Assembly: GCA_947650285.1 (NCBI GenBank)
Contig: CANTFL010001441.1
Location: 1 to 64,000 of the forward strand
Length of the DNA: 64,000 nucleotides
From: Hyaloperonospora brassicae
Taxonomy: Eukaryota > Oomycota > Peronosporomycetes > Peronosporales > Peronosporaceae
Direction: 5' to 3'
Of the stretch, positions 22,127-33,093 are shown in pieces. The notes beneath the pieces are model-generated. The model made no database searches and was not told the DNA's origin. It was given only the letters and a program-made list of their open reading frames with translations. The position numbers and the translations under genes are program-made. How positions within the stretch are numbered: position 1 is the stretch's first letter; every line of letters starts with the position of its first letter.

Positions 22127-23316
22127 TCAGAGATGGCCCAACTCCAACGCCTGAACACGGGCTTGCATCGCATCGAGCGCACTCTGGGTCTCACCCAATA
22201 TTTCACGGAGACCACTCAGCTCTAGAAGCGCCTTCTCATGCTCTTCCTTCGGTACACCTACCACCACCGACGCTGCATGATGAGCAAGGGAACATCTGGT
22301 TCCATGTGGAGATAAACCTGAAGCGACGTCGTCGTCATGGTCAATACCAGTTTTTTTTTGAAGTGGCGAGGGTACCCTAAGTCGGAAAACACATATAGGG
22401 TTCGATTTTCCTTCGGCAGGATTGCCCATACGCCGTGGATGTTTTTGAACATCGTGGCCAGGGTCATTCTGCGACCACAAACGCTTCTCACCAATAGTGG
22501 TGAAATGTAGCGGGTTGCTCCGTACCATAGGTTCGGAACCCGCGGCTACCGGCGTAGCCGAAGCATAGCGTGTTCGATTATGCAGTTGGACTCTGGCCTT
22601 GAGCTTGGCGTATTCGTACCGGATCTTTTGTTCCGAACGAACATGAGCCACATTGGCACTTGCTCTCAGAGCTGTCATGCTGCTGAGGTGTCGTTTGCGG
22701 TACAACTAGCGGATGAATCGGTTGTCATCCTCTTCAGGCAACTCACCGGCGAAGAACAATATGGGCACGCCCTTAATCGGTCGAGCCGAAATACCACGAG
22801 CTAGGCTCTCAAGGCGCGCCTTGTACTGACCTTGTGTGGTCAAGAATGGTTCGAGATATCTTTAATTCCGAACCTGGAGGAAGGCGACGTCTTCTGGTGG
22901 CGTAGCCTCTGTGGCAATGGCTCATGTTGAAAGGCTACGGCCTTCCGTTTGACGGAGTCGTTCCCCCGCGTCAGGTGTTGAGAACACATGACCTCTCCGG
23001 TTTTGAATGACCCTCTTGGTCTGAGCGCAACGACGAGCACTCTCCTCACGCTGGAGAATCAACTCTTGTTGCTCGTCGAGCGGGTTGGTGATGATGTGTT
23101 CACCGGCATCTGTTGCATGATGCCGTTCTATTGGCGCGGTGGTTTCACCACGTTCAACGAACGTATTTGGTGCTGTGAGAGGTCGAACCTCAGGCACAAG
23201 GGGGTTGGACATTGTCCCTTCATCTTCATACACATTGTATCGCTACCATTGTCCACATACTCATCAAAAACGAGGTAGGAGGAAAGGGTCCGAGACTCGT
23301 TAGGTGGCGATGCCAT
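22127..23316 (-). pseudogene. Antisense reading frame of family A, between integrase and 3' LTR
   Basis: On the strand opposite to gag-pol, a decayed coding region starts at an ATG (23316) 110 bp inside the 3' LTR and ends about 60 bp past the integrase. After one shift near 23230, a single frame runs for more than 200 codons broken only by three stops: PLDEQQELILQREESARRCA, then YKARLESLARGISARPIKGV, then SANVAHVRSEQKIRYEYAKL. Near 22440 the frame shifts to WAILPKENRTLYVFSDLGYP. The last 40 codons (22127-22260, EEHEKALLELSGLREILGET) form a likely coiled coil. The continuous sense across stops supports a once real protein of about 400 residues. I know no named domain in it. It fills precisely the pol-LTR interval. 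Confidence 0.65.
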
Positions 23317-23425
23317 GGTGTTTCGTGTTTTGACAAACCGTGAGGTTAAAGCGTACACACACCAACCTCTTCGAGAAAAGTATTCGATGGACGTTTTGTG
23401 GTAACGTCAGTCTCGAGGGGTAGTG

Positions 23426-23903
23426 TGTAACGGGGTTACAGAACAGGTGTGTGTAACGGGTTACATAACATGTGTGGTACACAAAGGACGGAGTCTCATT
23501 ATAAATGATACTCGACCACCATATCAATTCTCGGGGTCTGACGTGTCAGCCACCGAATTACTAGATCTTTTAGGAGGTATTAATTAGAATGGTAGTGAAT
23601 AGATTAAGTACGTTGTTCTGAGGTGTTCTTTTAGATCGAAAAAAAGAAATAAAGTTCAGTTCCCATTTTGATCACTTAAGACACATGCCTCACGAGGCGT
23701 CTTTGATCGGTAACAGTTCGCAACGCCTGTGAAGGTAGCTACTCTTGAGCACTATGTGCTGTGATTCTTTTGAATCGTTTGGTCCCCTGGAACAGGGACC
23801 GTAAGCTCTCTGAGCTTGTCACCTCTCTAATTCGGGTTCATTCAACCAAAGTTGCTCGTTTGTCGTTAAGTCTTCCTCTGACTTAAGGAGATGTGTAGCT
23901 CCG
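23426..23903 (+). repeat. 3' LTR of family A plus arm
   Basis: 478 bp starting TGTAACGGGGTTAC and ending near GTAGCTCCG. Contains an AATAAA signal after an A-rich tract (about 23640-23652) and a hairpin (GGTCCCCTGGAACAGGGACC, 23780-23799). Compared with the central LTR, the last half is about 98 percent identical but the first 240 bp differ strongly. Confidence 0.8.
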
Positions 23904-24207
23904 ATACCGTCCCTATTCCATAGGACCAAACGATTCAGAGAATCACAGCACAGAGTGCTCTAAGAGTAGCTGCCTTACCTTTAAAAGGGGAAATGAACTT
24001 AATTCCCTCTTTTATCAAACGAACACCTAAGCCGAACGTCCTTAATCTAGTCACTAATGTTCTTATTAATACCTCCTAAAAGATCTCTTAATTCGGTGGC
24101 TGACACACGTCAGCCCCCAACAACTGATATGGTGGTCGAATATCATTTTTAATCGGACTCCGTCTCTTGTGTATACCACACACGTTGTGAAACCCCGTTC
24201 CATTACA
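23904..24207 (-). repeat. Inverted LTR fragment related to family A
   Basis: Reading leftward from 24207 (TGTAATGGAACGGGG), this is a diverged family A-type LTR lacking the last ~100 bp. It stops exactly where the plus-strand LTR ends, so the two are tail to tail. Shared blocks include the GGTATTAATAAGAAC and CTGTGCTGTGATTCT segments. Confidence 0.75.
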
Positions 24208-24265
24208 CTTCTGCGTCTTACGACCATAAATTGCAAGGTCCGTCGGCGGGAAGCAGTGTACATGC

Positions 24266-24898
24266 CTATCGAGAGAATGACACCCGAACTTGGAACAGCG
24301 ACAATACGGCTGCTGTGTTTACTACAATGGGCGACTTCTTCTTGTTGATGAATTGAGACAATGAGGCGCGTGAACTTATGGACGAAAGCGCATCGAAGTG
24401 ATAATAGGACAATTTACCAAGCTCGGTCTCAGCGTCGGTATGTTGTGCGTGAAGCTGCTCAACCATGAACACCTCGGATAGAACATGTAGCACGTTGATA
24501 CGGTCTATGTCAAGAGAAAAATTTAAAAACTGCGAATGAATCAATGCATTGTGCTGGTTTGTCGACGTGACCCGGGATCTTGACATCCCACGAAGTCCAC
24601 GCATTCCATCGAAAAGTGCTAGAAAGCGATGCCGCTTTACCAATTGGCTGCACAACGTTCTCCTGTTTGCTTCGTATACTCCTGCAATCAATCCGCTAAA
24701 TTTGTGCGGTTGTTTTCGTTGTAGCCAACGCTCATCAGGTGGGGATACTTCTCTCCTTGCTATATCCGAGCTTGCAACGCGGCCCTGTAGTCCGGAGTAA
24801 GGCCAGCGCATTTGCACGGAATCTGCGCTGCAGCACATCCATCCGAAACTCGCACTGGACTTGCGCACGGACGTCATCCTGTGCGGAGCCCGAGGCAT
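24266..24898 (-). CDS. Unidentified 210-codon ORF
   Basis: Open from an ATG at 24898 to a stop at 24266, next to the inverted LTR fragment. No signal peptide, membrane segment or known motif. The C-terminal half (for example LIHSQFLNFSLDIDRINVLH and DAETELGKLSYYHFDALSS) has an ordinary protein-like composition, whereas the N-terminal half is rich in Ser and Arg. It may be a small host gene, a fragment of a decayed repeat or a chance ORF. No neighbour hints at a role. Confidence 0.25.
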   Translation of the reverse strand: MPRAPHRMTSVRKSSASFGWMCCSADSVQMRWPYSGLQGRVASSDIARREVSPPDERWLQRKQPHKFSGLIAGVYEANRRTLCSQLVKRHRFLALFDGMRGLRGMSRSRVTSTNQHNALIHSQFLNFSLDIDRINVLHVLSEVFMVEQLHAQHTDAETELGKLSYYHFDALSSISSRASLSQFINKKKSPIVVNTAAVLSLFQVRVSFSR

Positions 24899-25312
24899 TC
24901 TCGTTGCACCTTCAGTGAAGAAACTTCAGTACGCAATGTCGAGATAGCTAGGATCCACTTTGCGAATCTTGGCAGTCGGCTGAAGGTTTGGGAGTGGGCG
25001 CTTATGGCATGCCATCTGACCTCGTGCAGCCAACTAGACCTCCACTGTGTAAACATGACGACCGCGACATTGTAGATTGCAGAAAGACGCTATACTAATG
25101 CAAATGGTGCACGTTTTTGTCGCGGCGTCGAGTCTGCTACGAGAGGAACAAAGATCACCAGGTGCCACCCATCATCACAGTGAACGGTAGAGCGGTGCAG
25201 TAGAACGTATCTAGGACCACAGTTGATCCCTCGGAATCATATGCGTCACTTCTTTGGTACCGACATGTGCTCGACAGACTGATCGCTCCTTTTTGTATCT
25301 TTCGAACTCGAC

Positions 25313-25464
<152 letters not shown>

Positions 25465-25465
25465 T

Positions 25466-26236
25466 GATATGCAGACCCACACACACAGTGTACTAACCAT
25501 ACAACAAAGCACAGAAGGATACGCTCGAGGATGCCCCACACCAAAGTCGTACGAATCAAGTGCATTCCAAGTGATGTCTTCTAAGATATCGAAGCCAAGC
25601 GGTATCCACCACGCACCTCACCTCGTGCGTACACCCAATCGCCGCTTGGTCGTGACCATCACCATCTGCTGATCGTGTCGTATGAAAGATACGGCGATTC
25701 TTCCGTCCAACAGTCGCAAGCCACCGACACTTCTTGGCTTGAGGACAAATACCGTCTCATCGATGCGATACTCGTACGTGCCGACTCCAATTGCAGTTCA
25801 CTCGAGCAAATTGACACCAGTCGCAAAGTCGTTTGTGTCTTCGCTCTTTCTGACGCGACAAAGCAAAACTACGCCCGTCCGTTCCATCGTCGCAGCAGAC
25901 GCTTCTTGTCCGACATGTCGCACCTCCAGCTATCCCCTGTCGGCACGGATGGCCCAAACCGATCACGTTGAAGCTGGATGGCAACTTATGCGATAGTCCC
26001 ACCCTGTAACGTTTATGTGACTTTCGGTAAGCGCGTCAACTTAGACGAAACCGCGACGACAATCGACACTTGAAACGGCGTTGCAAACCACTTGCGCTTT
26101 GTATGGCACCACGAGAATAGCCGCAGACGGCAGGCAGCAGATCTGCTGGGCACTCGGCATCTCGACTCCTCGCGCCTACTCGCTCCTTGTCACCAACGAG
26201 GCGGTCGAACCGCGTTGGGCCTGTGGTGCATCGGCC
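25466..26236. other. Upstream region of the zinc-finger gene
   Basis: Two overlapping plus-strand open frames (25675-25971 and 25682-25996), neither recognisable. The region probably holds the 5' untranslated part, and possibly a first exon, of the following gene. I cannot place a promoter element with confidence. Confidence 0.3.
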
Positions 26237-28405
26237 ATGCAGGCGGAACTTTGTGTCCAGTCGAAGCCCCAGAGCTCGACGAAACATCAGCCGCCGCCGA
26301 GTGCTCTGCAGTCGCACCCGCTGGGGGCAGACAAAGCCGCGCGGTTTAAGGAAGAGAAGCACGTGAGTTGATCGAGAGCGAGGGAGACCGACGCGGAGCT
26401 GGAATCGATACTTTGTTGGAAGTAGGGTGCTACTTTACAGAGCAGGGGGCTAATTTACTGCATCGCGTGTGTGTATGGATGTGTTGTGGTGGTGGTGGTG
26501 GTGGTACTTGTCGGGATGATGCTGAACTATGATAGCTCAAGATTGAGACCAGGGATCTCGGTCGTAGCAATAGGAAACCACCGGGTGCAGAGGACGTGTC
26601 GAGTGTGAGCAAAAAAAGACGTCGAAGATTGGCGGCGGAAATCGATCGCAAGTACAAATGCCCGTTTGCAGCGTGCCAGAAGGTTGCTTATGTAGATACG
26701 TTGTTGAGCGCTTCGTCATTTTGTTGGCAATGGATATACAGGACAGGGATTGTGTTCGTGCTGTGACAAGGGTCTTGCTAACTTGCATTGCACTGGATGG
26801 TTTGTTCGCTCTCCCTCGCCGTCTCTATCTCTCTTGACAGGCGTATGGATCGGAGGGATCGTTGATCCATCACCAGAAGCTCAAACATCCAGAGCAAGTG
26901 GATCGACGAGAGAAAGAGAGCAAGGTTGGTACATGTTGAGCGCATGATGATTATGGATGTGGAGACATTTTGATGGGTAAATGGGGGAGACTGATGCAAC
27001 ATGCGGTCGATAGATTGGGACGCTGGTGCTTCCTTTGCACCGAAACGTGACGATTCGACCGGCAACACCACTCATGGCGATGGCTAATCGACCGAAACTT
27101 TTACTGTGTGACCAACGCAACAACCGTGGCCTGCATTGTCCCATGGCTCCGTCAAGCGACGCACCCCCAGCAGCGAAAGCGTCCCGCCGCAGCACGCGCT
27201 CACGGTCAAATTCAGAGCCTGTCTCGGTTGTTAGCGAAAAGGGCAATGCGAGGGTCTGTACCTCAAACGGTAAGCTCATGAGCAAAGCGTACCCTAAACT
27301 TCCACGTAAACCACGTCGAGTCGCCACTACTTCACACGCTATGAAGACAGAAGCTACTGCCAGACGCGCGAAGCTTCGCTCGAAATCGGAGTCGTTAGCC
27401 GACATGAACCCATTCTGCCAGCTCGATGAGCTTAGCATCTCAATGTTTGATGGAAGCAATGGCAGGGCAACTAATCACGAAGCGGTTTTGCCCTTTGGCA
27501 ATGTCGTCTCTTCCACTGAGGATGCATCTTTCGATTGGCCAGGAGATGCGGTGTCAGCTTCTGGGAACTACACGACGACGCCGTCGAGTGACGAGCAGGC
27601 AATCGATAGCGACATTTTGTCCGTTCTGGCAAGTTGTGATACCGTGGATCCGCCGATGTCCCACTTCACAGGAGGTTTACCTGCAGCTCACTCATACCAA
27701 CCCAGATCAGACTTTGACGAGCTTGACGACACTGAGATGATGTCTGTGGGAGAGGACTGTTTCAAGATTGCAGGGAATGTGACATTACCGATACAAGCCT
27801 CTCAGCAGCTGGTCACAAATGAATCCGAGATCGATCTGGGCTTGAACGCTTTATCCATAATGGGCGACGAATGGTCGAATGGCTTGCTGTTGTCAGATCA
27901 TTTGGAGAAAATGTCGATGGCGCCAGGAGATACACCGCCGCACATCACAATACCGACGTTTGGCAACGAAGCAATACTCAGTAGTGGGATCGGAGATAGA
28001 GTACGCTCCGCGTCAGACCCTGTGCGCGCGGTAGCACCGATCTATCCTCAGTTGCATCACGTTGCTTCGATGCCGCTGGACGCAGCTTCAGTCAAACTAT
28101 CGAGCCAGTTGACTGGTGACACTACTTTGGGTGGTCACCAGCAGTCAGAGTTGCAGCAGTGGTTGCCGTGCTACAGTGTACCGGAAGTCGCCAAAGTGGG
28201 AAACAACGTCGCCCATCCGATGCTGTTGGTAGCGAGCGAAAACGCCTCGGCAAGCTCAAGTTTGCAGCCGCCGTCGTCCGATACCCTCGACCGATTGCTC
28301 CAGTACGACGACGCGGTAGGATGGAAATCCGTCGACGTATATGAGTGTGATGCCGTGGTCGACTATGCGTTGTGTGACACTGAAATGACACCGACGCAGT
28401 TCTGA
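26237..28405 (+). CDS. C2H2 zinc-finger protein, four exons
   Basis: Probable nuclear DNA-binding regulator. Exons by frame and splice sites: up to 26362 (donor GTGAGT), 26536-26682, 26841-26924 and 27014-28405, all joined in phase 0. Exons 2 and 3 together encode SKKRRRRLAAEIDRKYKCPF, then AACQK, then AYGSEGSLIHHQKLKHPEQ: one CX4CX12HX4H finger split by the second intron after CQK, preceded by a basic, nuclear-signal-like stretch. The last exon (about 464 codons) is Ser/Asp-rich and largely disordered, with RSKSES and RSRSNSEP possible phosphorylation motifs. The start is uncertain: the first in-frame ATG is 26237, but the frame is open from 26045, so an upstream exon could exist. The finger pattern is one I associate with oomycete C2H2 factors; the target is unknown. 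Confidence 0.8.
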
Positions 28406-31400
28406 TTGTAGCTGCGTAGGGTCGAGACGGTTCCACCTCTACTCATCCACGCATGGGTCATCTGATGCGTGTGTCAAGTACCAACTTGCACATGTTGTAG
28501 CGGATGGCGACCAGGCACTATAGCGACCATAACTGGCAGGAGAGTGAGCGTGTACATTACTACGTGAGGGTTCCAGACAGCCCAAAGGCGCAGGTCCCTG
28601 AATGCGTGCATGCATTTGGTTGATATTATATGTAACGGGGAAACTCTGGATGGATCGATTATCGACTCGCTGTCGCAGCAACAGCTTTGAAGTCGCTGAA
28701 TGTAGAAGTACCGTTTTTCATGCGTAGTTGGACTCAATGTAATCTTAGGTCACTTTTTTCGTTAGCACTGACGGCTTTGTTAGCGTCATGTAATCTGCTT
28801 TCGTGTCATTTGGTGCTGTCTGACGTCTACTTTGAGTGCAGCCGCTACCTTCACAGAACATCGGAACAAATTGGGGATCTTCGTGCAAACGGAAATCAGC
28901 GATATGTATCAGACGTGCTGCATCAATAACCACAAAGCACGAGAAGTAAATGGTCTTGTGTGACCATTTCTACACCCTTGTCTTCTAGCACGCCAGCTCC
29001 CATAGCTACGTGAAACAGAGAGCGCTACGGGATAAGAGGGTCGAGTGTACGACAGCAAGTAGCACACTGAATGAGGCGGGTGCAACTCTAACGAGAAAAG
29101 AAGGAAACGCGCATTGCTGTCGTACGCTGAAAATGTCTAATGAAGAAACTCTTCATCGGTCGAAGAGACAATAATGAAGCAGCTCAATATTCCTGGACTT
29201 ATGCGACGGCATGTATGATCTCTACGCACTCTCAAGTTAGTAGGCGTCAGTCACCAAGCTGATCTACAAGTGTATGGAAAAAAGGTCATGTGTTGTGCCG
29301 CGAAAGCATGAGATTGAGTTCCCGCAACGAAGCAAAAGCCATCACATTCGTTTCTGTCTTCGAATGTGGTGGCGCAGATTAGTCGGATCAGTACGATGAC
29401 ATCGGTCATAGATTGATGGCTCGTCAGATACCGATTGATCGGACGCGACCGTGAGCTTGAGTTCGACAATACCTTCTTTCGATGTACTGGGAGCAGCTAC
29501 TGGGTAGCAAAGGACCGTAATCGCTGCAGAAAATGTGGCCTCGCCGGTTGCAAGGTCGCTATAAAGAATACGGAGGAAAGAACGTCAATAACGGGGCAGC
29601 AGCAACATCGAAACGCAAACGCTAGCCACTTACATGGTGTGAAATGCAGGTAAGCCTGTGAAATATGCAACGGTCGTAGACAGTGGACAGCTTCTGCAGT
29701 TAAACGCCGTTATGCAAATGTAAGGAACACATTCCTTGCAATTACAACTGCAGAGGCCGATGCAGCTCAGTGTGTATCAGTTTCAGTCGCTGGCGGCTTG
29801 ATGCTTACAAATATGCTGAGCGCTTGGACACTCTTCCGGCACTGATGGACATCACATTTCAAATCGTGCTGTATACCATATTCATGTTTGCATGTCGGCG
29901 ATGAAAGCAACTTGCAACAAGATTGACGCATATGACCGACACGTTTCGACTGATGTGTGATATCGTCTGTAGCGTCTCTCATTGAACTGTAGATGGCGCC
30001 ATGCAGCATCTGAAGAGGAGACATGCCAATGATACCGTCTGCGACGTATCTCGTTTTGTGCGATCGTTACCGGAAGCATTGCAGGCGGTTGATTTGACGC
30101 TTGCTAGAGATTTTTGCACGCAGATGACTACTATTGCGTCAAACAGACCATTGTGTCGCTTCAGCTTGTCGGTATTGCTGCTAAAAGTATGGCCGTATTG
30201 CTGTTCGGCGATATTGCCGTTACGATACCAGGCACATGCGAGCGCAAGGACCAGGGCGAAGCGAGTGATGGTGGCGCAAAAAGATGCATTTGTCACTCGT
30301 ACATACATCTTGCAGCTACAGCAAACCAATCCGTACTATGTGAATGTGGCTGAGGTCGAGACAGAACTGCAGCCAGTCCATTTTCTTGTCGCTTGATTGC
30401 AGCAAACTGTCTCCGTGTTGCCCCATGGTGGCGGTATCCATCGAAGCCATTTAGCCTAGCTAACAGTCGTCGTGACAAAAGAGGCATTACTCTACAGCGT
30501 TTACATGCACGACCACCTGCAAGCCTTGCTTATGGCTACATGGTCATGGATACTTTTATCAAGTGTACCTCAGCGATGTGAGCTACTGACAAGGGGTGAC
30601 GTTTCGTTACCACAGTGTCGAGCAGAGCGACGTATGCAGAAGAGTGCATGTAATCTACGGCGATACTTGTGGCTACAATGTGACCTAGACAACCGCACTT
30701 GTCAAGCGAATCCGTGAAAAATTACAACAACATCGGACTTTGCTGTACGTGTAGGCGTTGCTCGCTTGTATCTACATTCGAGCCTCAGGAAAGATGAGAC
30801 GTACAACCAGATGCTTTACGCTGCTGTGTGGGCGCCAAGTTGCTTCTCCATCAGCTCATTCCAAGCTGAGATACACCGCATCTTGGTCAGAAGTTTGCTT
30901 GCTATGAAACATGAACATAAAACTCAATTGCGGATGGCAGATCGAAGTGTGACCTGGCGATTGTAGCTGCAATAGCGTCTTGTCGCTGAGGGACCTTCCA
31001 CATGCATCAAATCATGCGATGACTTCAACCCTGTCCTTTCGTGACAATCGGTCGCTCAATGCTTGCGACACGCCTACGTATGGGCAAGAAAAGAGTCCCG
31101 TTGACGAAAGGGATCGTCATGACGTCTGTCCATAGCCTTTGGCGTGCATTCAGTATCCACAAAAATCCATTGAAGCGCCACACAACGACATGTGTTTACG
31201 CGGAACAAAGCAAACCGGCTAGTAGCATGACATATGCGCTGAGATAATGAGCCGATTCCCATGTCAGCGCATCTGCAATGAGTGGAGAGCATTCTCGCTC
31301 CAGATGCTGTGGCGCATCCCTGGCCGTACGCATTCTTTTGCCATCATCCGGCCGCAAGGCGACAGCAACGATGGACAAGAGATTGCATAACTATCGCTGA

Positions 31401-33093
31401 CATTCGGTTGATCGACGTTTGTCTGTAGGGTCGAGACGAACAAACGAAACCGTCTTCTGCTTTGGTTGTGAACGTCGCATCATCGGCGACGATCGTGCAG
31501 CTGTGATCGCAGGTAAACGCAGTCTCGGGTCGAGTGGCTCAAGTTTGATTGAAACGCGCTGCTTGCAGTCGTATAGACAAGAGTCCTAGGTCGTGTTACC
31601 TTGATACAATGTCCTGTGAGCTGCTACGAGTATGCTGCACACTACGTAGTGAGCATGTTCGTGGCTGCCGTTGCACATGTGCTCACTATAGAAGAGTGTC
31701 ACGATCGAGACAAGCAGAGGCTAAAGAAAAGGTCTGCAAAGCAAACATGCATTCATCAGCGCCAGAGATCGAGGCGCTCGATCTTCGATGTCATGTTAGA
31801 TGACATGTGACGTGGAACGGTTTCGTTAGGTGTTTGTGCGGCGGCTACGATTGTAAAGCATGTCAGCTGCACATTGCGGCGAGCTCCCCGCTAAGTGGGA
31901 CTGATCTCACTTTGACTAGCGTGGCGGATTCCATGAGCATTCACACGCTACTCGTCATGACATGATTGACACGTGCGCCATATTGACTATACCGGTGTCG
32001 CGGACTCTCGGCTGTGTAAATAATACCTGTCGTCAAGGCTTCAGTGAGCTTCGCAGGTCTGTCTGTACTCTTCCCCACTTGGCAAGGTCCTCGTGAATGC
32101 TCGAGATCACGGCAACCAAAGTGAACCTTACGAGTCACTGTAAACTCAAGCTGCAGGCTGCGACATTCACACAGCCGGAGGTCACGGACGTTGGTATACA
32201 AGCACATGGACCTGCTGCTGGTCTTGGACACTCATGTTACTCATCAGCTCGATGAAGCACGCGCTCATGCGACAGCTGCCATCCCGATACGCTCTATGCA
32301 TCGCCAGCTCGTCATTTTCACATCGTTATCTCTCTGATGTGTAGTGTCGGACGCATGTGAGATAAACGACTCGAGCGACCACATGACGGGAGTGTGTTGA
32401 CCGACATAGAGAACCCATTTTCGTCGCCATGAACTGAGGTAGAGAGGGAAACAATCACGCGCGTTCTACTGTTTGATCAACAAGGCGACACTTGTTCGCT
32501 ACCATTGACGCATGTAATCGATTCCACAGGAGGAGCAGAAGCTCAAACGCAGTCGTAAACGTGGACCGTTCTCGTTCGGTGAGTACCATATGGGATTCCC
32601 CATCCTGATCCGGACGAACGGCCTCGAGTCCGCATGTTTACGCGTGCACGGATGTGTGCCTGAGACACTCTCGCGGCCTCGTCCTAAACGAGGCGGGTCG
32701 AGTTCCCGCATGTTCCAACGAGCATTACGCGGCGTCTTTACATTCGGAGCAGTCGGGAAGTGCAAGCTGCCGCCTCGCCGAAATGGGCCCCATCGGCGAT
32801 ACCGGATACCAAAGCTTTAGAAAAACGGCCATTGGGGCCACGTGACAAGCAGACGTGACTGTCTCTGAATCCACATTGTCCTTTCTTGAGCTCGTCCCTA
32901 CGCGAGTGCAGCGTTCATCTCGCGAGATGCGGAAGGCATATACCCGATGGACCTCGCGTACGATTGCCCGATCGAGTCGTGTCACATAATCGCTCTGTTG
33001 CGCGCCTTGAGAGTCTCGCTCGCTTTTGTGTGCTAGTGATCCTCCTTATTCCTCAATTACCTGCTGGAAGAAACAACACCTCTCGTGCCATCC
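28406..33093. other. 4.7 kb without recognisable gene
   Basis: Only short open frames (at most about 130 codons) on both strands, none with a domain, repeat structure or splice pattern that I can support. No tRNA, rRNA or recognisable transposon protein seen. Two of the longer frames, 30001-30396 and 30114-30353, overlap in different frames, as chance ORFs do. Confidence 0.5.

Larger units (their letters stand above)
5151..23903 (+). mobile_element. Ty3/Gypsy element, family A, plus arm, split by nested element C
   Basis: Plus-strand copy of family A: a truncated 5' LTR (5151-5258), leader, gag (5430-6108), then an 11.5-kb insertion, then the gag end and protease (17639-18555), spacer, RT, RNase H, integrase (to 22070), an antisense reading frame (22127-23316) and a 3' LTR (23426-23903). 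Without the insertion it is about 7.2 kb. Every coding domain is broken. Because its 3' end lies inside the window, it shows the full family A layout, which the minus arm does not. Confidence 0.92.
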
